Shown here in pieces: positions 7,264-13,162 of a stretch of DNA of 52,803 nt. Source of the DNA: a virus. The notes below the pieces were generated by a model, which did no database searches, was not told the origin of the DNA, and worked only from the letters and a program-made list of their open reading frames with translations. The stretch spans positions 1 through 52,803 of the IMG/VR virus record IMGVR_UViG_3300006880_000005. One strand, written 5' to 3'. Each line of letters starts with the position of its first letter. Within the stretch, counting starts at the first letter, position 1. The position numbers and the translations under genes are program-made.

Positions 7264-7706
7264 TATGCAACCCTCCCCCAGATGAGCGGAATCATGTATG
7301 GCTGACAGTGAAACCCGAACGTCTCCCCGAGGATGCCAGGCGGCCGTGTTTGCGCGCTCCAATCCGTGATGTAGAAGTCATTGCTCCTGAATCGCATCTG
7401 GTAGACATGGCTAGTATCGAGTCCTGTGGCCGCGCCCTGATAATCGATCTCATCAGGCGTGTTGACCGTTGGCACCATAACATGGTCCGTGAATCTGTTG
7501 GCCGTCGTGTCGAACAGAACGGCATAGAGCCGGGGATATGTGGGCGGCGGCATGTCGCCATCCATACAGCGGACGATCAGTAGAAAGTGGATGCAATCGG
7601 CGGCGCCCTCGCAGGGATCTTCGGCGCCATGCGGCGGAAAGATAGGCCCGGGACGGAACGCAGTACAAAAGACGAAGACGCAGAACAACAAAACGAACTT
7701 GAACAT
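7263..7706 (-). CDS. Secreted hypothetical protein, 147 aa
   Basis: Begins MFKFVLLFCVFVFCTAFRPG, a clear signal peptide. The mature domain is beta-rich, with four Cys residues and a central VYQMRFRSNDFYITDWS segment resembling a fibronectin/Ig-type strand pattern. It is followed by the second secreted gene with a TAATG stop/start overlap, so the two are translationally coupled and may act together outside the membrane. A GGAGGG site precedes the ATG. No family recognised. Confidence 0.7.
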   Translation of the reverse strand: MFKFVLLFCVFVFCTAFRPGPIFPPHGAEDPCEGAADCIHFLLIVRCMDGDMPPPTYPRLYAVLFDTTANRFTDHVMVPTVNTPDEIDYQGAATGLDTSHVYQMRFRSNDFYITDWSAQTRPPGILGETFGFHCQPYMIPLIWGRVA

Positions 7707-7741
7707 TATGACCCTCCAGTGAACAAAAAAAGACGTTTGCT

Positions 7742-7844
7742 CTCGCTGGAAGGCTGGGCTATACTGTCGATAGCCACGGCCCGCTGCTCACACCAGCGAG
7801 GTTATGGTTAGTCTTGGGTGAGTGCGCAATCACTTGCCCAAGAC
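7742..7844 (-). other. Two strong adjacent RNA structures in an intercistronic gap
   Basis: On the minus strand the first is a 14-bp stem (two G-T pairs) with a 6-nt loop formed by 7844-7811. The second is enclosed by CTCGCTGG/CCAGCGAG (7800-7793 with 7749-7742) and has an inner GGCTAT/ATAGCC stem. A seven-T run follows about 10 nt later (complement of 7731-7725). It may be an attenuator, processing site or small RNA between the 165-aa gene and the secreted pair. No ORF was seen. Confidence 0.55.
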
Positions 7845-7852
7845 GTTGAGCA

Positions 7853-8350
7853 CTAGGTTAAATTTGACTCTAAATCTTCCACATCATCGAAGGAGTCACC
7901 GACTATTTCCCGCAGGGCTGCGAATCCCTCAACAGCCCCGCCCGCTTTCATTGCCAACATTTGTTCTGCCATGTTTGTAGGGGGTTCTGCCGTTCCCGCC
8001 ATGATACGTAGCTCGTGCAACTCCGCATTGGCGGCGGCAAGCTTGGTGGCGAGGTCGTCACGTTCGGTGCGCAACCGAGCCTCCGTCAGGACATCGGCAC
8101 CTACCAGCGTCAACAGTTGGTCAATCTCCAACCGCAACCGCCCAATCTCAGCCGATGCGATTGTCAATTGCCGATTCGCCTCGTCACGTTCCGACTCATA
8201 TCCAACCGCCCTGTTTTCCAACTCCTGGTATGCCGCACTCAACTCGGCATAGTTGGCGTTGAGTTCGGCAATGGTTTCCCGCAATTCGGCCACGATGCGG
8301 GCTAATCCAAATGCCGATTGTGATACTAGCTGGCTATATGCTTCGCTCAT
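7853..8350 (-). CDS. Coiled-coil protein, 165 aa
   Basis: Starts MSEAYSQLVSQSAFG (GGGGGAG upstream). Residues about 15-115 are a long Glu/Leu/Ala/Arg heptad-rich coiled coil (AELRETIAELNANYAELSA... and ERDDLATKLAAANAEL). A short acidic C-terminal region follows (GDSFDDVEDLES). No catalytic motif. It lies inside the leftward early operon; structural or scaffolding roles are possible, but no family is recognised. Confidence 0.75.
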   Translation of the reverse strand: MSEAYSQLVSQSAFGLARIVAELRETIAELNANYAELSAAYQELENRAVGYESERDEANRQLTIASAEIGRLRLEIDQLLTLVGADVLTEARLRTERDDLATKLAAANAELHELRIMAGTAEPPTNMAEQMLAMKAGGAVEGFAALREIVGDSFDDVEDLESNLT

Positions 8351-8397
8351 CACTCCCCCTTCCGCCCTGGCTGGGCGTCTTCCAAATTTTGCTGTCT

Positions 8398-9084
8398 TTA
8401 CCCATTGTTCACCTTCTTGAATTCGATAGCCCAGATCCACGGTGACGCTGCCCACGGATACCCGCGCTTTGCATTCAAAGAATCCCACAGGTCGCTATAC
8501 CATGCCCGCACGCCCATCGCCATGTAAGGTGATAGCTTAGGCGAGGAGAAATCCGGCACGCCCTCCGCAATGGCATCGCCGTCGCTGATGTCCTGCAACC
8601 GCTCAACCTTCACTTTGACAATTTCCAGCGTCAGGCGGCTGGCCCAACGGGGCATGAACATTGAAGAGCGCCAGCGCGCCGAACCGGCGAAACTCTCCGC
8701 AACGATAGGCGCTTCGCTGGCTCGATACCAGATGTGATCGGAGTTGCCGCACTGGGGATCGTCACAATGCGGGCAGTCGTGCGCCCAAGTCTCCTTGACA
8801 TAGAGTTTGTCGCCCGCTACACCATAGGGGCAACGAATCGCCAAATCAATGGTTGTTTCGTAGGGTGGGCCGCCATAGTCGCCTACCGCATACGACTCCC
8901 ATGCCGTCCAGCTATCTGGATGAAGAAAGTATGCATCTATCGTATCGCCGTCCAGAGTGCCCGGGGCGCACCACCTGGCGTCATGGCTGGCCTGTGGCTT
9001 CATCACGCGCCTTGTCTGTGTTTTGGTTCCTTGCAATATTGCACGCACTGATTCACCGGTCATGATAATAGGTCTGTCGGTCAT
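8398..9084 (-). CDS. ASCH-domain-like phage protein
   Basis: 228 aa. The opening RPIIMTGESVRAILQGTKTQ followed by TRRVMKPQ, then GDKLYVKETWAHD, SSMFMPRWASRLTLEI, VERLQDISDGDAIAEGV, and the final NPW/SPWIWAIEFKKV pattern are the hallmarks of a common phage protein family with an ASCH/PUA-like fold, often found in siphophages. ASCH domains bind RNA or nucleotides; the phage role is unknown. The start at 9084 has AAAGGA upstream. The sequence further upstream, although open in frame, is a dispersed bacterial repeat and not part of the gene. Confidence 0.85.
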   Translation of the reverse strand: MTDRPIIMTGESVRAILQGTKTQTRRVMKPQASHDARWCAPGTLDGDTIDAYFLHPDSWTAWESYAVGDYGGPPYETTIDLAIRCPYGVAGDKLYVKETWAHDCPHCDDPQCGNSDHIWYRASEAPIVAESFAGSARWRSSMFMPRWASRLTLEIVKVKVERLQDISDGDAIAEGVPDFSSPKLSPYMAMGVRAWYSDLWDSLNAKRGYPWAASPWIWAIEFKKVNNG

Positions 9085-9104
9085 AACAATCCTTTCTCCC
9101 CGCC

Positions 9105-9166
9105 TACCCCCGGCCTCGGCAGGCTCGGCCACCTGAACGGCGCCTGAGCTTGTCGAAGGCGGGGGA
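9105..9166. repeat. REP-like dispersed bacterial repeat
   Basis: An imperfect inverted repeat made of GCCTCGGCAGGCTCGGCC (9113-9130) and GCCTGAGCTTGTCGAAGGC (9142-9160). The right arm is the complement of CCTTCGACAAGCTCAGG, a core I know from REP-type intergenic repeats of many bacterial chromosomes. It forms the hairpin of the gap upstream of the ASCH gene and probably came from a host genome. Confidence 0.65.
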
Positions 9167-9239
9167 GCGTATGCGAGGAACAACATGGGGATGAAACAGG
9201 CTCCACACTACTGGCGAGCGTGGCGGGCCTGTTGGGAAC

Positions 9240-9530
9240 TCAGTCGGGATCACAGTCTAGATCTTCATCGTCTTCGTAGTCTTCATCATCCAGACAGCCA
9301 CAGGAAATCAATTGCCCGAGGCAGCGAGGACAAATTTCCATGTCACAGCCTGGGTGATGATAACCGCCGGCTTTGATACCGCAATCATGGCAACGCTGCT
9401 CAGGACCGCCATAGTCGGGTGTGTAAGGAATAGACGAGAGTGTTCTGTCATCAGGAAAATCAACTTCTCGGTTTGCCGGACAATCGTCGGCAGTCAACAT
9501 TTCTAGATTGCATGAAGTACAGATAGCCAT
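9240..9530 (-). CDS. Small Cys-rich (zinc-binding) acidic protein
   Basis: 96 aa. Contains CTSCNLEM near the N-terminus, CHDCG in the middle, then CDMEICPRC and SCGC, giving at least two potential zinc-binding CxxC pairs. A very acidic tail follows (DDEDYEDDEDLD). An AGGAAGGAA site precedes the ATG. Probably a small zinc-ribbon accessory protein of the leftward operon; target unknown. Confidence 0.75.
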   Translation of the reverse strand: MAICTSCNLEMLTADDCPANREVDFPDDRTLSSIPYTPDYGGPEQRCHDCGIKAGGYHHPGCDMEICPRCLGQLISCGCLDDEDYEDDEDLDCDPD

Positions 9531-9540
9531 GATTCCTTCC

Positions 9541-9744
9541 TTATGCCAAAATCACATCGCCGTCCGACTCGCGGTTCGGCTCAATCACATCGCGCTGCGC
9601 GGGAGCGGCGTCATCAATGCGGCGCAAAATCTTGTCCAGCTCTGTCCAGGCCTCGGTGCGCGCCATCCTGTCGGGGATGGCGTTGTCCTGTAAGATCCAA
9701 AATGCCTTGCGTAGAGTCCTCTGAATTTCTGCCATACTCAGCAT
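9541..9744 (-). CDS. Hypothetical 67-aa helical protein
   Basis: Begins MLSMAEIQRTLRKAFWIL; alternative start at the second Met. It is mostly predicted helix with alternating charges. It sits 10 bp before the zinc-binding protein gene and has an AAAGG sequence upstream. No family recognised. Confidence 0.65.
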   Translation of the reverse strand: MLSMAEIQRTLRKAFWILQDNAIPDRMARTEAWTELDKILRRIDDAAPAQRDVIEPNRESDGDVILA

Positions 9745-9758
9745 GATTACAACCTTTC

Positions 9759-9774
9759 CCGGCTGCGTTGCCGG
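9759..9774 (-). repeat. Intercistronic GCCGG hairpin
   Basis: CCGGC-TGCGTT-GCCGG between the stop of the 2-TM gene and the start of the 67-aa gene. One of a set of GC-rich hairpins placed in the gaps of the leftward operon. Confidence 0.55.
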
Positions 9775-9785
9775 TGTCTATTCGA

Positions 9786-9980
9786 TTATGGCAGCCAACC
9801 CTTTGCCCTGGCCGCATAAATCGCAATCTGCAATAAGAACGAAAAAGCATAGAATGCCAGTGCGAACCACACCCACCTAGACAACGGCATGTGGTCGGGG
9901 GCCATCCAGATACAGATGGGCACACCGATCAAAGTTGTGATGCCTGCCAAAATTGCGGCGCTTGTAAGGTTGCTTATCAT
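9786..9980 (-). CDS. Small two-TM membrane protein, 64 aa
   Basis: Starts MISNLTSAAILAGITTLIGV, with hydrophobic segments at about 5-24 and 35-56 and a short basic tail (ARAKGWLP). The start at 9980 is supported by GGGAGG upstream and by an ATGA overlap with the stop of the 56-aa gene. Membrane role unknown. Confidence 0.65.
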   Translation of the reverse strand: MISNLTSAAILAGITTLIGVPICIWMAPDHMPLSRWVWFALAFYAFSFLLQIAIYAARAKGWLP

Positions 9981-10147
9981 TTGCAATCTGCCTCCCTCAA
10001 CGCTTTCGGCATCACTGGCCGGGGGAATGGCGGCGGCGTGGCGTCTGGCTTGTACGTTTTCTCGAAGTCGTAAATCGACCATGCTGCCCGCTCAAATCGT
10101 TGACGCCGCCAGCGCCAGCACAGGAATGCGATCCACAGTTTCTTCAT
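9977..10147 (-). CDS. Small basic protein, 56 aa
   Basis: Reads MKKLWIAFLCWRWRRQRFER, then a Pro-rich middle (PDATPPPFPRP), ending READCK. It is bracketed by two ATGA overlaps, one with the 35-aa gene upstream and one with the 2-TM gene downstream, which strongly suggests that it is translated. An amphipathic aromatic/basic N-terminus could associate with the membrane. No family recognised. Confidence 0.6.
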   Translation of the reverse strand: MKKLWIAFLCWRWRRQRFERAAWSIYDFEKTYKPDATPPPFPRPVMPKALREADCK

Positions 10148-10251
10148 TTCTTCCCGCCCTTCACGATCTGCTCTACTTTCTTCACGAGTGCGGTATGGTC
10201 GGCTTCGGTCGCCGGTTTGGGTTGCGGTTTGGGCTGTGTCTGTGTGGTCAT
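10144..10251 (-). CDS. Micro-protein, 35 aa
   Basis: MTTQTQPKPQPKPATEADHT and then a helical Lys-rich end (VKKVEQIVKGGKK). GAGGA lies just upstream of the ATG, and its TGA overlaps the next ATG (ATGA), so it fits the coupled chain of this operon. Pro/Lys-rich and basic; function unknown. Confidence 0.5.
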   Translation of the reverse strand: MTTQTQPKPQPKPATEADHTALVKKVEQIVKGGKK

Positions 10252-10258
10252 TTTATCC

Positions 10259-10477
10259 TCATATGAACGGTACACGAATGAGCAGGTTGTCAATCCTTGC
10301 CGAATCAACGTTGGCGTCTCGATACTCCCACGCCAGAATAGAATGGGCGGTAGCGGCCAACTGTCCGACTGTGGCGACCGAGCCGAGCCGACTAATCGCC
10401 TGGTTGACCGCCCATTGGTAATCGGCGTCGGTCGGGGTGGGGCTGGTGGGCTGGGTGGTGCGCTTGAAGATGTTCAT
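10259..10477 (-). CDS. Hypothetical 72-aa protein
   Basis: Begins MNIFKRTTQPTSPTPTDADY; the rest is a helical ~50-residue domain (WAVNQAISRLGSVATVGQLA...). AAGGA precedes the ATG. The next micro-gene starts 7 bp after its stop. No family recognised. Confidence 0.65.
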   Translation of the reverse strand: MNIFKRTTQPTSPTPTDADYQWAVNQAISRLGSVATVGQLAATAHSILAWEYRDANVDSARIDNLLIRVPFI

Positions 10478-10486
10478 GGTTTTTCC

Positions 10487-10708
10487 TTATCTCACTTTCA
10501 ATTTAAGGGCATCGGCCACGGCGTAGGCATCAGCAGCGGCGGCATGGCGTGCTTTCCACCCCGCGATCTGCGTATCGTTTGCGCAATCGCAAGACATGCC
10601 GCCAAGCTTGTGGATGGTCCAGCCTTCGCGCCAATCATCCTGCGGCGTGATAAAAAAGCCACGTATTGAACGAAACGTTCCATTTGGTTGCCGCCGGTTG
10701 TAAATCAT
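10487..10708 (-). CDS. Hypothetical 73-aa protein
   Basis: MIYNRRQPNGTFRSIRGFFI, followed by a GWTIHKLGG segment and an Ala-rich helical end. The ribosome-binding site for this ATG is weak; a good GGGAGAA site 45 nt further upstream leads only to a 6-codon reading frame, which may be a leader. The gene stop lies 9 bp before the 72-aa gene. Function unknown. Confidence 0.55.
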   Translation of the reverse strand: MIYNRRQPNGTFRSIRGFFITPQDDWREGWTIHKLGGMSCDCANDTQIAGWKARHAAAADAYAVADALKLKVR

Positions 10709-10771
10709 CGGATCAGATGGTGGTTCTTATACGCCTAATGTCAACATGGTTTGATTCTCCCTCGAAGGTGG

Positions 10772-10792
10772 GCCGGCTGGGGGATGGCCGGC
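10772..10792 (-). repeat. Intercistronic GCCGGC hairpin
   Basis: GCCGGC, 9-nt loop, GCCGGC between the genes at 10801 and 10708, matching the other GC-rich gap hairpins of the leftward operon. Confidence 0.55.
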
Positions 10793-10800
10793 GACGTGTG

Positions 10801-11016
10801 TTAGTCGTACCATTCCATCAATTGAGCGCCACAACAGGCGCAGCGATAATCGTCATCAGAATACGGTGGATGCTCTACATCGCCCCGCAAGCCGTACTTG
10901 TGCCCACAGAGGGCGCATACATCCACAGGGGCATCGTTTCGAACAAACTTGCGCACATTCACGCCGATGTCGAACAGTCGGCGCACCAAGCTTTTGTCGC
11001 TCAAGTCCAGTCGCAT
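10801..11016 (-). CDS. Small zinc-finger protein, 71 aa
   Basis: Starts MRLDLSDKSLVRRLFDIGVN and has two CxxC pairs (CALCG and CACCG) spaced like a zinc ribbon. The start at 11016 is supported by a GGAGA site and a TAATG overlap with the upstream stop. Possibly nucleic-acid binding. Confidence 0.7.
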   Translation of the reverse strand: MRLDLSDKSLVRRLFDIGVNVRKFVRNDAPVDVCALCGHKYGLRGDVEHPPYSDDDYRCACCGAQLMEWYD

Positions 11017-11414
11017 TAGTCTCCGATCCTTTCGTCTTCTACGGCGGTCCAATCAATGTCATCTGCGCAGTAGTGAGCGCCGTTAGCCACATCCTCAAGG
11101 CCAGCGAAGAAATCGGCGGGCGCATCGGCCATAAGTTCTGCAACCTCATCGGCGGTCAATGGATCTCCCATCCCCGGTCTACGTTCCGTTTCGGCGTACA
11201 ATGCGCCGGGCGCGTAGCCGTCAATGATGATCTCGCCGCCGTTGTGGATGTGGCCGATGCACAACATTCGCATTTCCGTGATAGACGTTTCCTTTCCTGC
11301 CTGCTCCATCTGGCGTATCAGTTCCCAGCCCAACGCTGCGTCGGTGAGCATGTCGGCGTCAGCGGCGGCTAAATCATCGAGTCGTTTTGAGATTGCGTCT
11401 TGTTGGTGTAACAT
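11016..11414 (-). CDS. Hypothetical 132-aa acidic protein
   Basis: Starts MLHQQDAISKRLDDL; helical first half, then a beta-like middle (MRMLCIGHIHNGGEIIIDGY) and an acidic end. An AAGGAA sequence lies upstream. It is translationally coupled to the zinc-finger gene. No family recognised. Confidence 0.7.
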   Translation of the reverse strand: MLHQQDAISKRLDDLAAADADMLTDAALGWELIRQMEQAGKETSITEMRMLCIGHIHNGGEIIIDGYAPGALYAETERRPGMGDPLTADEVAELMADAPADFFAGLEDVANGAHYCADDIDWTAVEDERIGD

Positions 11415-11451
11415 GGTATCGAATTCCTTGTAGAGAGATGGGATTCACTTG

Positions 11452-11482
11452 GGCCGGGGACGTTGTAGCGTCTGCCGGCCCT
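11452..11482 (-). repeat. Intercistronic GGGCCGG hairpin
   Basis: GGGCCGG and CCGGCCC arms with an inner GACG/CGTC stem, between the genes at 11490 and 11414. A T-rich tract follows on the plus strand only (TTCTTTT), so it could also stop antisense transcription. Confidence 0.6.
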
Positions 11483-11489
11483 TCTTTTG

Positions 11490-11714
11490 CTAATTTGGGC
11501 GAGCACATCGGCGGCACGTCCAAGTAGCGCCGCCATCTTCGGACGAAACCATGTCTAGAACAAGCCAGCGGTCGCACTCTTGGCAGTGATAGTATCCGTA
11601 ATCGGACGCCCAATTTGCGACATCCTCATAGCCAAAATCTTCTTTGGCTATAGCCTCCGCAACATCTGCGGGGTATCCCCGTAGCAAATCTGATGCTAAC
11701 ATTTTTTTACTCAT
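11490..11714 (-). CDS. Small zinc-binding protein, 74 aa
   Basis: MSKKMLASDLLRGYPADVAE, then YHCQECDRW and WTCRRCARPN, two CxxC knuckles separated by 26 residues. GGAGAAAG precedes the ATG. It is the second gene of the leftward operon from PL. Likely a small zinc-ribbon regulator or adaptor; target unknown. Confidence 0.75.
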   Translation of the reverse strand: MSKKMLASDLLRGYPADVAEAIAKEDFGYEDVANWASDYGYYHCQECDRWLVLDMVSSEDGGATWTCRRCARPN

Positions 11715-11728
11715 CGTTCTTTCTCCTC

Positions 11729-11751
11729 GCCGGCTTAGTCACCTCGCCGGC
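11729..11751 (-). repeat. Intercistronic GCCGGC hairpin
   Basis: Two GCCGGC arms (11729-11734, 11746-11751) separated by 11 nt, between the first and second genes of the PL operon. Confidence 0.55.
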
Positions 11752-11759
11752 CCTATTAC

Positions 11760-11936
11760 TTACGCCCAAAGCACATCAGAATCGTCGCTTTCCAACTGCT
11801 TGACTATCTCCGCCTGCCGCCGCTCCATCTGGTTGAAGTCGTCCATATCCCGAATGGGGCTGGGCTCAAACTGGCGGGCCTGGCGAGGGCGGCGTACTTT
11901 ACGCTTCGGCTGGGGTGTGGTAGAATTCTTGCTCAT
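11760..11936 (-). CDS. First gene of the PL operon, 58-aa basic/acidic protein
   Basis: MSKNSTTPQPKRKVRRPRQA at the start is strongly basic and the C-terminal half is acidic (QLESDDSDVLWA). The start at 11936 has AAAGGA upstream. As the promoter-proximal gene of the leftward operon it occupies the place of lambda N-type regulators, and the Arg-rich N-terminus would suit RNA binding. That role is a guess from position and composition. Confidence 0.65.
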   Translation of the reverse strand: MSKNSTTPQPKRKVRRPRQARQFEPSPIRDMDDFNQMERRQAEIVKQLESDDSDVLWA

Positions 11937-11957
11937 GTGATTGTCCTTTCGATTCGG

Positions 11958-11984
11958 CCCGGCACTGCGGACACAGTGGCCGGG
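11958..11984 (-). repeat. Leader hairpin of the PL transcript / plus-strand terminator
   Basis: CCCGGCACTG and CAGTGGCCGGG arms form a stem with one bulge. On the plus strand it is followed by TTTTCTTTTT, a full terminator against antisense transcription. On the minus strand it is the leader hairpin 20 nt before the first gene of the PL operon. Confidence 0.7.
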
Positions 11985-12002
11985 TTTTCTTTTTGCCAGT
12001 GG

Positions 12003-12064
12003 TGAACATCTCTGGTGTTCAGTATAAACCATTTTCACCGGATTGTCAACACCCAAAATGTTCA
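12003..12064 (-). promoter_or_regulatory. PL promoter with two repressor operators
   Basis: On the minus strand TTGACA (12049-12044), a 17-nt spacer and TATACT (12026-12021). Operator one, TGAACA-N7-TGTTCA, is perfect at 12003-12021 over the start region. Operator two, TGAACA-N7-TGTTGA on the minus strand (12064-12046), overlaps the -35 box. The same 19-bp operator occurs twice at PR. Confidence 0.9.
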
Positions 12065-12097
12065 ATTAACCTTAAATTTTATACGCCAATCTGGGGC

Positions 12098-12131
12098 AAA
12101 ACGAAACACCCTGATCAATCGGTCAGGGTGT
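12098..12131 (-). terminator. Terminator after the repressor gene
   Basis: On the minus strand ACACCCTGA (12131-12123) pairs with TCAGGGTGT (12114-12106), followed by TTCGTTTTG. It would end the repressor transcript before it reaches PL. Confidence 0.75.
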
Positions 12132-12267
12132 GGTTATGTACCTTTATTCACAAAGAGGATACAGCGAAGGATAGAGGAGGGGAAAACGATACTACATATA
12201 ATCGTCAGCGCATCGTAAGGATTCCATCTGAGAAACGTAGGTTACAATGCAGAGATTTTCCGACCTG

Positions 12268-12792
12268 TCATCCGGCGACCGGCAAACGACCATTGACCGA
12301 CTTCGCCAACTGATCCATGTTGTCCATCCCGGTGTTGTCCTGCCCACTCCGCAGGTTGACTGGAGCAGAAACCCCCAACACTCGCTCAAATTTCCCGATC
12401 ATCGATTGTCCGCCCAGCCGGGCCACGTCCCGCCAAAGTGATAACCACTCGCTCTCCTGAATTGCCCGTTGATCAACCAGCCGGTTAACCAGCTTCCACA
12501 CCAGTTCAATATCACCCTCTGGCAACTGTGCCAGGGATTGCGTCAACTCTTGTAGTTGGTGTGGCTGCTCAAACCCTAGTAGGTAGTCAGGGGTGACACC
12601 TAGCATCTCCGCCATGATCACGAGCAAGCTGACCGATGGCTCATTCACGCCGCGCTCAATTGCCGAAATGTGCGACTGACCCAGCTTGCGCCCCGTGCGC
12701 CTGGTGAGTTCACTCGCAAACTTCCGCTGGGATGGGTAGAGCTTCTCCCTAACTTCTCGAAATAACTCCGGTTGAAAACCTCGCTTGTGCAT
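12268..12792 (-). CDS. XRE-family phage repressor (CI-like)
   Basis: 174 aa (one codon longer if the adjacent ATG at 12795 is used). Residues about 5-65 form an XRE/Cro-CI helix-turn-helix (RKFASELTRRTGRKLGQSHI...SAIERGVNEPS), followed by EMLGVTPDYLLG, typical of the family. The C-terminal ~100 residues are a helical region without the S24 peptidase/LexA-like Ser-Lys dyad, so induction by RecA-driven self-cleavage is not expected. GGAGG precedes the start. It is divergent from a Cro-like gene, and four 19-bp operators at PL and PR are its obvious targets. Keeps the prophage silent; inducer unknown. Confidence 0.85.
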   Translation of the reverse strand: MHKRGFQPELFREVREKLYPSQRKFASELTRRTGRKLGQSHISAIERGVNEPSVSLLVIMAEMLGVTPDYLLGFEQPHQLQELTQSLAQLPEGDIELVWKLVNRLVDQRAIQESEWLSLWRDVARLGGQSMIGKFERVLGVSAPVNLRSGQDNTGMDNMDQLAKSVNGRLPVAG

Positions 12793-12823
12793 CATGCCTC
12801 CGCATCAAAAATTTAAGGTACGC

Positions 12824-12888
12824 TGAACATTTAATCTGTTGACATTTGATTCGTTGTCTGTTATCATGGTGAACAGAATAACCGTTCA
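12824..12888 (+). promoter_or_regulatory. PR promoter with two repressor operators
   Basis: TTGACA (12839-12844), 17-nt spacer, TATCAT (12862-12867). One operator TGAACA-N7-TGTTGA at 12824-12842 overlaps the -35 box, and a second TGAACA-N7-CGTTCA lies at 12870-12888 just downstream of the -10 box. The arrangement mirrors that at PL. Confidence 0.9.
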
Positions 12889-12904
12889 GTGGAGATCAAA
12901 AAAA

Positions 12905-13141
12905 ATGTACGAACATCGACAGATAGCGCACTTTGGCAGAAACCTCACCCGCCTGCGCACACAAAAGGGCATCAGTCAGCGTCAATTAGCTGAGTGTCTA
13001 GGCCTGCGCCAATCCCACATCGGCAACATCGAAGCCAACCGCGGCCTGCCATCGTTGGAGGTTGCGCTAGAAATTGCTCAGTATTTCGATGTTCCTCTTG
13101 ATTCGCTAACTGTGAATCCCGAAGCCGAGCCCGCCCACTAG
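12905..13141 (+). CDS. Cro-like XRE regulator, 78 aa
   Basis: MYEHRQIAHFGRNLTRLRTQ, then KGISQRQLAECLGLRQSHIG NIEANR: a compact helix-turn-helix covering almost the whole protein. The start at 12905 has TGGAGA upstream and begins at the domain boundary; longer upstream starts lie inside the promoter. It is the first gene from PR and the partner of the CI-like repressor, probably competing for the same TGAACA operators to favour lytic growth. Downstream lies the convergent integrase, so PR transcription may also run antisense into it. Confidence 0.85.
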   Translation: MYEHRQIAHFGRNLTRLRTQKGISQRQLAECLGLRQSHIGNIEANRGLPSLEVALEIAQYFDVPLDSLTVNPEAEPAH

Positions 13142-13162
13142 GTTACAGTTCAAATGCAACTT

